NCBI GenBank assembly: GCA_965370435.1
Contig: CBDUUP010000042.1
Location: forward strand, 1-17,824
Direction of reading: 5' to 3'
Length of the DNA: 17,824 nucleotides
DNA from: CBDUUP01 sp965370435
GTDB taxonomy: Bacteria > Chloroflexota > Anaerolineae > Anaerolineales > UBA11579
Each line of letters opens with the position of its first letter. Positions within the stretch are counted from its first letter, which is position 1. The notes under the pieces were generated by a model. It saw nothing but the letters and a program-made list of their open reading frames with translations. It ran no database searches and was not told the DNA's origin. A program made the position numbers and the translations under genes. Positions 1 through 7,400 of the stretch are shown piece by piece.

Positions 1-1
1 C

Positions 2-745
2 GGCGGTTCGCTGCGGGTGGCGGGCGTTGACCCGACCAAGGATCCGGGCAAGCTGCGCAACCTGATCGGGGTGCAGCTTCAGTCTGCGGGAATGCCGGAA
101 TCCTTCACCCCTGAAGAAGCGATGAAGTTCTTCAGCGCCTATCACCAGGTGGCTCCCCGGTTCGACTTGCTGGACCGCTTGGGATTGGCAGATAAGCGAA
201 AAACTCAGTTCCACGAGCTTTCCACCGGTTTGCAGCGGCGGCTGGCGTTAGCGCTGGCTGTCACCCATAACCCCCCGGTGGTTTTCCTGGACGAACCCAC
301 CGCCGGTCTGGACGTGCCATCCCGGGTTGAACTGCACAAACTGATGCGGGAACTTCAGGAGGAGGGCGCTACCATCATCCTGGCGACCCACGATATGGCC
401 GAGGCGGAGGAAATGTCGGACCGGGTGGCGATTATGCTGGGCGGGAAGCTGGTCACGGTGGGCACGCCCATGGAGATCACTGCCACCGGCGCGGGACTGA
501 CCAAAGTATCGGTGCGCACCAAGGAAAGCAGCCTTTCGGGGGCCGGGATTTCGTTCCCGGCGGTGAGCCGGAGCAGTGTCAAAGATGACTACAACATTTA
601 TTTCAGCACCGATATCGGGCCAACAGTTTCGGCCGTCATCGCCCATATTGAAGCCCAGAAGGATACCCTGATCGATCTACGGGTGGAGCGGCCTTCCCTG
701 GAAGACCGTTTTCTGGAGATCACCATCCAAGGAGGCGCCCAATGA
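2..745 (+). CDS. ABC transporter ATP-binding protein, 5'-truncated by window edge
   Basis: This is the ATPase subunit of an ABC-2 type (drug/lipid/polysaccharide exporter-like) transporter. It energises the permease encoded next to it. The frame is open to the left edge, and the codons before position 17 already read as the family's G-G-S-L-R-V-A-G-V-D stretch. The first GTG in the window (17) is therefore internal, and the Walker A part lies outside. Counting from that GTG, the visible parts are a Q-loop region (IGVQLQ, about 17-22), a signature motif LSTGL (68-72) in place of LSGGQ, Walker B VVFLDEP (88-94), D-loop AGLD (96-99) and the switch histidine in ATHD (H125). The C-terminal ERPSLEDRFLEIT is typical of DrrA/CcmA-like exporters. 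The stop overlaps the permease start (ATGA, 742-745), so the two are translationally coupled. The substrate cannot be told from sequence. Confidence 0.93.
   Translation, partial: GGSLRVAGVDPTKDPGKLRNLIGVQLQSAGMPESFTPEEAMKFFSAYHQVAPRFDLLDRLGLADKRKTQFHELSTGLQRRLALALAVTHNPPVVFLDEPTAGLDVPSRVELHKLMRELQEEGATIILATHDMAEAEEMSDRVAIMLGGKLVTVGTPMEITATGAGLTKVSVRTKESSLSGAGISFPAVSRSSVKDDYNIYFSTDIGPTVSAVIAHIEAQKDTLIDLRVERPSLEDRFLEITIQGGAQ
729..735 (+). promoter_or_regulatory. Shine-Dalgarno site of the ABC permease
   Basis: AAGGAGG lies 6 bases before the ATG at 742, inside the last codons of the ATPase gene. It is a full-consensus site and supports the 742 start despite the overlap with the upstream stop codon. 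Confidence 0.75.
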
Positions 746-1551
746 GCGCTTTTTTCTACCACCTGGTATTCTATTTCCGCACCGGCGTCCGCGACAAGCA
801 GTCGTTAATGATGAATTACCTGTTTCCTCTGGGATTCTTCTTTATGATGGGCTATATCATGCCAGCCATAAACCCTCCCTTTTTGGACACCCTGGTTCCG
901 GTGATGATCGGTTTCGCCGTAATCGCAACCACCTCCCTGGGCATACCGGACCCGCTGGTCAAGGCCCGCGAGGACGGCATCTTCCGCAGCTATAAGATCA
1001 ACGGCGTTCCGGCCTTTTCGATCTTGATCATCCCGGCATTGACCACTATTCTGCACCTGGTGATCGTGAGCGCCATCATCGCCTCATTCTCGGGTTTGGT
1101 TTTCAAAGCGCCGATGCCGGAGAACTGGGCTGGTTTTGGACTGTCCTTCATCGCCTTGGCGGTGGCCTCGACGGGTCTGGCGGTGTTGATCGGGGTGGTT
1201 TCCCCCAGCACGCGGATGACGATATTGTGGTCGCAGGTGATCTTTCTTCCCTCCATGCTGTTGGGCGGGTTGATGCTCCCTTACAGCATCCTGCCGGATG
1301 CGGCCAAAAAGTTCTCTCAGCTTTTGCCCGCTACTCATGCGATGAACGCTATCAATGGGTTGGGGATGGGGATCACACCTGATTTTGATCCCTGGGTTTC
1401 GATCGGTATTTTGTTTGCCGCCGGGGTTGTGGGGTTTGGGTTGGCGGTTTATCTTTTCAGTTGGGATAGCAAGAACGCGGTGCGGCGAGGGAGTCCGCTG
1501 TTGGCGTTGTTGGTGCTGCTGCCTTTTGTGGTGGGGATGTTCTTTCTGTAA
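742..1551 (+). CDS. ABC-2 type transporter permease
   Basis: This is the integral membrane subunit (269 aa) that pairs with the ATPase encoded immediately upstream. Hydrophobic segments are visible at roughly residues 22-44, 51-70, 92-120, 130-154, 158-182, 213-236 and 250-269. This matches the six-helix ABC-2 fold, plus a last hydrophobic stretch that ends the protein. The GLMLPYSILPDAAKKFSQLL region between helices 5 and 6 resembles the conserved segment of ABC-2 permeases, where the family typically has LSG..xPl..lP..... The gene starts inside the ATPase stop codon (ATGA) behind a strong Shine-Dalgarno site. It is the last gene of the plus-strand operon and faces the EamA permease gene across a 118-base gap. 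The transported substrate is unknown. Confidence 0.92.
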   Translation: MSAFFYHLVFYFRTGVRDKQSLMMNYLFPLGFFFMMGYIMPAINPPFLDTLVPVMIGFAVIATTSLGIPDPLVKAREDGIFRSYKINGVPAFSILIIPALTTILHLVIVSAIIASFSGLVFKAPMPENWAGFGLSFIALAVASTGLAVLIGVVSPSTRMTILWSQVIFLPSMLLGGLMLPYSILPDAAKKFSQLLPATHAMNAINGLGMGITPDFDPWVSIGILFAAGVVGFGLAVYLFSWDSKNAVRRGSPLLALLVLLPFVVGMFFL

Positions 1552-1563
1552 GAGGCGGTTTCG

Positions 1564-1593
1564 TGTAGGGCAGGCACAAGGCCTGCCCCTACA
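1564..1593. repeat. Intergenic palindrome (hairpin 1)
   Basis: TGTAGGGCAGGC (1564-1575), loop ACAAG, then GCCTGCCCCTACA (1581-1593). The arms are complementary except for one extra C in the right arm (a single bulge). There is no following T-run. It sits just after the permease stop between convergent genes. It may act as a transcription barrier, or it may be a copy of a dispersed repeat. The sequence style resembles the GTAGGGGC/GCCTGCCC repeats common between genes in Chloroflexota; that last point is from memory. Confidence 0.6.
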
Positions 1594-1610
1594 AGCATCT
1601 TCGTTGAAGC

Positions 1611-1657
1611 AACCTCCCGCAGGTTGGGAACTTCGTTCCTTACACCTGCGGGAGGTT
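1611..1657. terminator. Nested palindrome (hairpin 2), possible bidirectional terminator
   Basis: A perfect 14-base inverted repeat, AACCTCCCGCAGGT (1611-1624) and ACCTGCGGGAGGTT (1644-1657), encloses a second small inverted repeat, GGAAC (1627-1631) and GTTCC (1635-1639). It lies between the ABC permease stop (1551) and the EamA stop (1670), two genes that converge. A two-way terminator is a reasonable role. No U-tract follows on either strand, so it may equally be a REP-like repeat element. Confidence 0.5.
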
Positions 1658-1669
1658 TACGCGTTAGCC

Positions 1670-2671
1670 TTAGTCTGGCGGGGGCCAGGTGAAGTCGGAG
1701 GGGAGGGTGGGGCCGGGGGGGCGCAGCCAGCGCAGCCAGCCGCCCTTGCGGGGGGATTGGAGTTGGGGGGATTGTTTTTCTAATCCGATCAGGAAGATGC
1801 TGATGACCAGCAGACCGGTGCCGATCCATTGCTGGAGGGTCAGGCGTTCGTTGAGCCATAATTGGGCCAGCAGGACGGTGATGAACAACTCGCTGAGGCC
1901 CAATAGGGCGGTCTGCATGCCGCCCAGGTTCTTGACGCCCATGAAGAGCAAGATGCGGGAGAAGAATGTGACCAGGGTGAGACCCAATACCGGCAGGAGG
2001 GCGTCTGCGGCGGTGGGCAGGGTGAAGGTTTCGGTGAAGAGATAGACCGGCACCACCACGGCGCTCATGGAAAGCAGGGTGTAAAGGGTTACGGTGGGGG
2101 CGGGGATGTCGAGGAGGACGCGCTGGTTTATGGGCAGGTGCAGGGCATAGAGGGTGGAGGCGATGAGCATTTGCAGCGCGCCCCAGAGATCGACGGTCCC
2201 GGTGTTGAACTGGATGAGCAAGAAGATGGCGGGGATGGCCAGAATGATGCGGATCATGGTCAGGCGGCCTTGGGGTTGGTTATCCAGGATCAGGAAGAGG
2301 GCGACGAAGACCGGATAGAGCATGTAAAGCAATTGGCCTACTCCGGCGTCAATTTCTCCCAGAGCGCGGTAATAGAAAATAGAGCCTAACCCATTGATGC
2401 CCCCGGCCAGGAGGCAGCCCCCCAAGCCTACCGGATAAATGTATAAGTAGCGCCGCCGAAAGAGGAGGATGACGAGCAGGAGCAGCAAAGCGGCGAAGAG
2501 GGTGCGAAAGGCGACCACCGCCAGGGGCTGCATCCCGGCTATGATAGCCTGCTTGCCAAAGATGGGGGCCAGGCCTAAAAAAAAGGCCGAGGTCAAAGCC
2601 GCGTTGATGCCTTTGACCCGGCGTTTTTCAGATTTCTGGGATTGCTGCACGACGCTCAAAGTGCGGTCCAT
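1670..2671 (-). CDS. EamA/DMT family permease
   Basis: This is an inner-membrane transporter of the drug/metabolite (EamA, RhaT-like) superfamily, 333 aa. It has ten hydrophobic segments arranged as two EamA repeats (about residues 22-156 and 171-298). The second repeat contains the typical GMQTALLGLSELFITVLLA and LWLNERLTLQQWIG segments. Substrates of this family range over amino acids, nucleotides and drugs and cannot be assigned here. The gene follows the threonine synthase fusion on the same strand after 76 bases, so amino-acid export is an attractive but unproven idea. The ATG at 2671 has AAGGA almost touching it, and an in-frame TGA lies shortly upstream, so no longer start exists. Residues 299-333 form a Pro/Trp/Arg-rich tail beyond the last helix. 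It is unusual for the family and is encoded by a very C-rich stretch. Confidence 0.9.
   Translation of the reverse strand: MDRTLSVVQQSQKSEKRRVKGINAALTSAFFLGLAPIFGKQAIIAGMQPLAVVAFRTLFAALLLLLVILLFRRRYLYIYPVGLGGCLLAGGINGLGSIFYYRALGEIDAGVGQLLYMLYPVFVALFLILDNQPQGRLTMIRIILAIPAIFLLIQFNTGTVDLWGALQMLIASTLYALHLPINQRVLLDIPAPTVTLYTLLSMSAVVVPVYLFTETFTLPTAADALLPVLGLTLVTFFSRILLFMGVKNLGGMQTALLGLSELFITVLLAQLWLNERLTLQQWIGTGLLVISIFLIGLEKQSPQLQSPRKGGWLRWLRPPGPTLPSDFTWPPPD
1700..1721 (+). other. G-quadruplex-type G-run cluster
   Basis: Four G-runs of 4, 3, 4 and 7 are separated by loops of 1, 1 and 2 bases (A, T, CC). This is a strong parallel quadruplex motif. It lies on the template strand of the 3' end of the EamA gene and underlies the PP-rich C-terminal tail. 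Two further GGGGGG runs occur at 1750-1755 and 1765-1770. Confidence 0.55.
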
Positions 2672-2695
2672 GTCCTTGAATTCTGTTCAGGGATT

Positions 2696-2741
2696 GACGA
2701 ATGGGGCATTACGCTTCGTCGTTACTCCCAATCGGGGGGAG
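2696..2741 (-). terminator. Weak hairpins between thrC-REC and the EamA gene
   Basis: The 76-base gap (2672-2747) holds two small inverted repeats: CTCCC/GGGAG (2725-2729 with 2737-2741) and GACGAA/TTCGTC (2696-2701 with 2715-2720). There is no T-run on the minus strand and no clear -35/-10 pair for the EamA gene. This could be an attenuating or partial terminator; read-through from the operon is possible. Confidence 0.25.
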
Positions 2742-2747
2742 ATGCAT

Positions 2748-4439
2748 TCACTTGACCAAAGCGCGGACTTCGTCAAGCAGTTCGTCGTTCATGAAGTCGC
2801 CTTTCTGCATCAGGGACTCGATCTGTCCGCTCAGGCGTTCTTTCTCTTGCAGGGTTAGCTCTTTGGCGGTCACGACGATGACGGGGATCTCGGCGGTCTC
2901 GGGGTTTTGTTTGAGGGCGTCCAACACGCCGAAGCCGTCTATCTCCGGCATCATCAGGTCGAGGATTATCAGGTCAGGTTTTTCGCGTTTCGCCAGGGCG
3001 ATGCCCTTTTTTCCGTCAGTAGCCTCGAACAGCTCGTAGTTGCCTTGAGCCTGGAGGATGCGCCGGATGAGCAGTCGAACCTGGGCATTGTCGTCAATGA
3101 TGGCGATGCGGGGGTAGCGGTCAATGGTGACCCGGTTGAGGGCTGCCAGCAGGCCTTCTTCGGGGGAATCTTCCATAGTTTTGGAGGGCAGCACCACGTT
3201 CTTGGCCCAGCCCTCGCCCAGCACAGTTTTCTCGATGGGCATGGTGTGGCCGGTGCAGTTCACCACGATCACGTCGGTGGGTTTGATCTCTCCGGCGCGG
3301 ACTAATTTGATCAATCCGGCGAAAGCGACGCCGGTGGCCGGTTCTACGGAAAGCCCTTCCATCTTGGCGATGATGTGGATGGCGCGGAAGGCTTCATCGT
3401 CGGTAACGCTCTCGAAGACGCCGCCGCCCCGGCTCTTCATCCGGCTGCGCAGTTCGGTGTAGGTGCGGCCCGGATCGCCGGTGGCCAAGGTGGCGATGTG
3501 GGTGCGGGGGGAGCGGACGGGTTCGGCGACATCCAGGTCCAGCTTCCAGGCGTGCACCATAGGGGCGCAGCCTTCGGTCTGGATGTTGGCGAGGGCGGGT
3601 GAGCGGTTGACCAGGCCCAGTTCGCGCAGTTCGTCGAATCCCTTGAGCACGCCCAAAGGCCCCAGCCCGCCGCTCACAGCCTGGACGTACCAGTCGGGGG
3701 TGCGCCAGGGGGCGGGGGGGTGTTGGTTGTCGTTGGCGTTGGCGGGCGGCCCCAGGATGGCGGTGAGCTGCTCGGCGATCTCGAAGGATATGGTCTTCAT
3801 GGCTTCCAGGGAAGGGATGGAAAGCGCGCCGCGGTCGTTGTACATATCCCGCTGGCGGGCAAATTCAGCGGCCACTTGCTTGGCCTGGTCGTAGGAGCCG
3901 GTGACTTTAACCACCTGGGTGCCGTAGATGGCGACTTCCCGCATTTTTACCGCCGGAACCAGGCTGGTGAGGAAAGCCCAGAGCTTGATGCCGGCCCGGG
4001 CGGCGTAAGCCGAATAAGAGATGGCGACGTTGCCAGTGGAGGCCACCACGGTCTCGGTGATTCCGGCTTCTTTCAGGGCGGCGATGGTGACGGCGGCCTG
4101 GCGGTCTTTGAAGGAGGCGGTGGGGCCTTGGCGCTCATCTTTGATGTAGATGTGGGGGAGGCCCAGCATCATGCCCAGGTTGGCGGCCCGGATGAGGGGG
4201 GTGCCGCCCTCGCCCAGGGTGAGTTCGGGGTTGGGGGAGCGCACCGGAAGCAGCTCCCGGTAGCGCCAGATGTCGAAAGGCCTGCCGCTCAACTGCAAGG
4301 GCAGGGTTTGGCGCAGGGTTTCGTAATCGTAGCGCGCTTCTCTCCATTGGCTTTCGCAGCGCGGGCAGGCCACGGAGGAGGGAAAGTAGGGGGCGGTATG
4401 CCCGCAGTCAAGACATTCGATGACGAAATGGGATGCCAT
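2748..4439 (-). CDS. thrC: Threonine synthase-like PLP enzyme fused to a C-terminal response-regulator receiver domain
   Basis: Threonine synthase converts O-phosphohomoserine to threonine in the cytoplasm. This 563-aa protein starts with a zinc ribbon (CxxC at C9/C12 and C25/C28), as in many archaeal and Chloroflexota ThrC. A fold type II PLP domain follows: GEGGTPLI (77-84), the PLP-lysine motif PTASFKDRQ (K111), the phosphate/substrate loop ASTGNVA (133-139), LEAMKTISFEIAEQL (211-225) and a glycine-rich SGGLGPLG loop (256-263). ThrC-like sequence ends near 420. After a short linker, residues 443-562 form a complete receiver domain: acidic pair D449/D450, acceptor D494 in IILDLMMP, T524 and K546. 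The enzyme has the usual single-domain ThrC length, so the receiver is an addition. The gene starts 12 bases after the hybrid kinase stop. The fusion is in one uninterrupted frame. Control of the enzyme by phosphorylation is inferred; substrate specificity is likely but not proven. Confidence 0.88.
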   Translation of the reverse strand: MASHFVIECLDCGHTAPYFPSSVACPRCESQWREARYDYETLRQTLPLQLSGRPFDIWRYRELLPVRSPNPELTLGEGGTPLIRAANLGMMLGLPHIYIKDERQGPTASFKDRQAAVTIAALKEAGITETVVASTGNVAISYSAYAARAGIKLWAFLTSLVPAVKMREVAIYGTQVVKVTGSYDQAKQVAAEFARQRDMYNDRGALSIPSLEAMKTISFEIAEQLTAILGPPANANDNQHPPAPWRTPDWYVQAVSGGLGPLGVLKGFDELRELGLVNRSPALANIQTEGCAPMVHAWKLDLDVAEPVRSPRTHIATLATGDPGRTYTELRSRMKSRGGGVFESVTDDEAFRAIHIIAKMEGLSVEPATGVAFAGLIKLVRAGEIKPTDVIVVNCTGHTMPIEKTVLGEGWAKNVVLPSKTMEDSPEEGLLAALNRVTIDRYPRIAIIDDNAQVRLLIRRILQAQGNYELFEATDGKKGIALAKREKPDLIILDLMMPEIDGFGVLDALKQNPETAEIPVIVVTAKELTLQEKERLSGQIESLMQKGDFMNDELLDEVRALVK

Positions 4440-4451
4440 AAGGTTGTGGGT

Positions 4452-7400
4452 TTATTCCTTGGATAGGTTTTCGTAGCGTTCCAGGGCTTGTTGGAGGCTT
4501 TCGAGTATTTGTTGTTCGCTGGTAGACCCCTTGGACAGCATTTCTTGGCCGAAATCCTTGAGGCTCTGTTTCTGCTCGGCGGTCAATTCGCCGCCGGAAA
4601 GAATGATGACCGGTATTTGACTGAGTTCGGGGTCGGTGCGCAGGGTTTCGAGCAGAGAGAATCCGTCCAGATTGGGCATGAACAGGTCTAGGATAATCGC
4701 CTGGGGGGGGTGGTCGCGGATCTCGGTCAGCCCTTTCAGGCCGCCTTCGGCCAGCCGGACCTGGTAGTTGCCAGTGTTGACCAGTATCTTCTCAACCAGG
4801 CGCAGGTCGTTGGGGTCGTCATCTATGACCAGGATATCGTTGATGCTGCCGTCGGCGTTCAGCCGCTCTACGGCGTTGACCAGTTCATTTTCCAGAATGG
4901 GCTTGACCAGGTAATCGGTCGCGCCCAGGTTGAATCCTTTTTCCCGGTCTTCGACGATGCTGCAAATGATCACCGGGATATTCTGGGTTTCGGGGTGGGC
5001 TTTGAGGGCCTGGATCACGTCCCAGCCGTCGTGTTCGGGCATCATAATGTCGAGGGTGATGGCGAAGGGGCGTAATTCTAAGGCTTTTTCTACCGCGTTG
5101 GCGGGGTCGGTGAGGGAGATGACGGTGTAACCGTGAGGCTTCAAGTAACGTTCGTACAGGCTGATGACCTGGACGTCGTCATCCACAGCCAGGACTATCT
5201 TGCCCTGGGGTTTAGATTGGATGGTCTCTTGGGTCTCATTGGTCTCTATGATGGCTTCATCCTGGACTGGTTCTTCTGCAACTTGAACGGGGCCGGCGAC
5301 CGGCAGGGTGAAGTAGAAGGTGCTACCCTCGCCGATCTCGCTTATTAGGTCAATGCGGCCTCCCTGCATTTCGATCAGGTGGCGGGAGATGGAAAGCCCC
5401 AGGCCGGAGCCGCCGGTCTTGCGGGTGGGGGAGGTGTCCACCTGGGAGAAGGGTTCGAAGAGCGCTTCCTGGTCTTCCTGGGCGATACCGATGCCGCTGT
5501 CGGTCACGCTGATGACGACCTCCGGGCTGCCTTCGGGGCCTTCTTGAGCTCGGCCTTCTACGTGGATATTGCCATCTTCGGTGAACTTGGTGGCGTTCTG
5601 GAGCAAGTTGAGCAGCACCTGGCGGACCCGGGTGCGGTCGGCATATACGGTGGGGAGGTCTGCGGGGATGTCATGGGTGAGGGTGATGGAGGTTTCTTTT
5701 ATCAAGCCGGTGGCGGTGGACATCACGCCCATGATAATGTCGTTCAATTCCACTTCTTCGATAGCCAATTCCATCTTGCCCGCTTCGACCTTGGAGAGGT
5801 CCAGGATGTCGTTGATCATGTTGAGCAGGTGCTGGCCGGAGGAGTGGATGGCTTCCAGGTCTTGCTGTTGGGTTTCGTTGATGGGGCCGTCAATGCCCTT
5901 GAGGATGACCCTTGAGAAGCCGATGATGGAGTTGAGGGGGGTGCGCAGTTCGTGGCTCATGTTGGCCAGGAATTGGCTTTTCAGCCGGTCGAGTTCGCGG
6001 ATCTCTTCCATGGCTTGCTGGGTGATCTCGAAGGAGCGGGCGTTGTCTACGGCCACGGCGATCTGGTCGGCCAGAATTTGGAGAACGGCTACGTCGTCGA
6101 GGCTGAAGGCGTCTATTTCGCTGGACTGCACGTCGAGGGCGCCCATGACCCGATCGCCGATCTTGAGGGGGACGGCCATCTCGGCCTGGGTATCAGGAAG
6201 GAGGGGGTGGGGGCGGTGGTTGGGGTCCTGGGCGACGTTGTTGACAACGAAGGGCTGGTCGGTGTTGTGAACCATCCAGATAACCGACTTGGGGGCTTCG
6301 GGTTCGATGGGCAGTTTGTGTTCGGTACGGATCATCTCTGCCCCGGCTTCGCCGGTGGAGGCGCGCACTACCGACCAGGTTCCGTCTTGCAGGAAGATGG
6401 AGGCGTGGTAATAGCCGAAGCGTTCCTTCACCAGGTTGACGGCCCGGTTGAGCAGGGTTTCGAAGGCCAGGGTGCTGGAGGAGTCGCGGGCGATCTCGGC
6501 TGCGGTTTGGAGCTGGCTGGCCCGGCGGGTGGTCTCTTCGAGGAGGCGGATGGTTTGCACGGTGACTGCGGCCTGGTTAGCCAGACCCATCAGGCGGCGG
6601 ATCTCTTTTTCGGGGAAGCTGGTGGTTTGCTGGTAGGTGGCGATGATGTGGCCGATCCAACGCCCGGCCACGACCAGGGGGGTGAATAGCACGCTGTTGG
6701 CGTTGAATTTACCCATGAAGAGGGCGCGGGTGGCTTGGTCCATGCGGGGGTCGTCGGCGATGGATTCAATAATTGTAGGCCGGTCCGACCAGAGGAGCAA
6801 TTTTACGTTGGGCCATTCGCGGAGGTTGAAACGCAGGTCGCTAATTTCTTCGCCCGAGTCAATGTGGGACCAGCGGGCCAGGGGAGAAAGGCGTTCGGGG
6901 GTGTCATCGCCCACCCAGGGGGTGTCGAAGGCGCTGACCAGGACGTGGCGGGCGTTTTGGCCCAGAATGGTATAGGTGCGCAGGACGGTGAGAACGTCCT
7001 GGAAGGTTTGGGCGGCGTTCAATTCACCGCTGGCCTGGTAGAGGTTGGCGGTCTCGGTGAGGGCGGCTTCGGTTTGCTCGAACAGCCGGGCGCTTTGGAT
7101 GGCGGTGGAGGCCTGGATGACGATGGTTTCGGATAGGCGCATCTCGTCTATGGAGAAGGAGGCGTGGGTATCCAATTTGGCGATGGCGACGATGCCGATG
7201 ACCTCCCCGCCGGTTATCAGGGGCAGCATGATCATGGTCTGGTAGCCGCGTTCACGGGTCAGGTCAGCGATGGCCTCGGTGAGGATATTGTTCTGAACGT
7301 CTTCGATCTCCAGGAGTTTCTGGGTGTTGATCACTTGTTGAATGGCCGGATTATGGCGCACCGGCATCTCTCGGCCTACGGCGCTCTCCCGGCTGGCGAT

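Noticed and set aside
1355..1783. Plus-strand open frame across the end of the ABC permease, the palindromes and the EamA tail
   Set aside because: Overlaps a real gene in another frame, contains both palindromes, and its Gly/Trp/Cys-rich product resembles nothing.
3720..4466. Long plus-strand open frame antisense to the threonine synthase fusion
   Set aside because: Glycine-rich, no recognisable domain, and it mirrors the codon pattern of a well-supported minus-strand gene.
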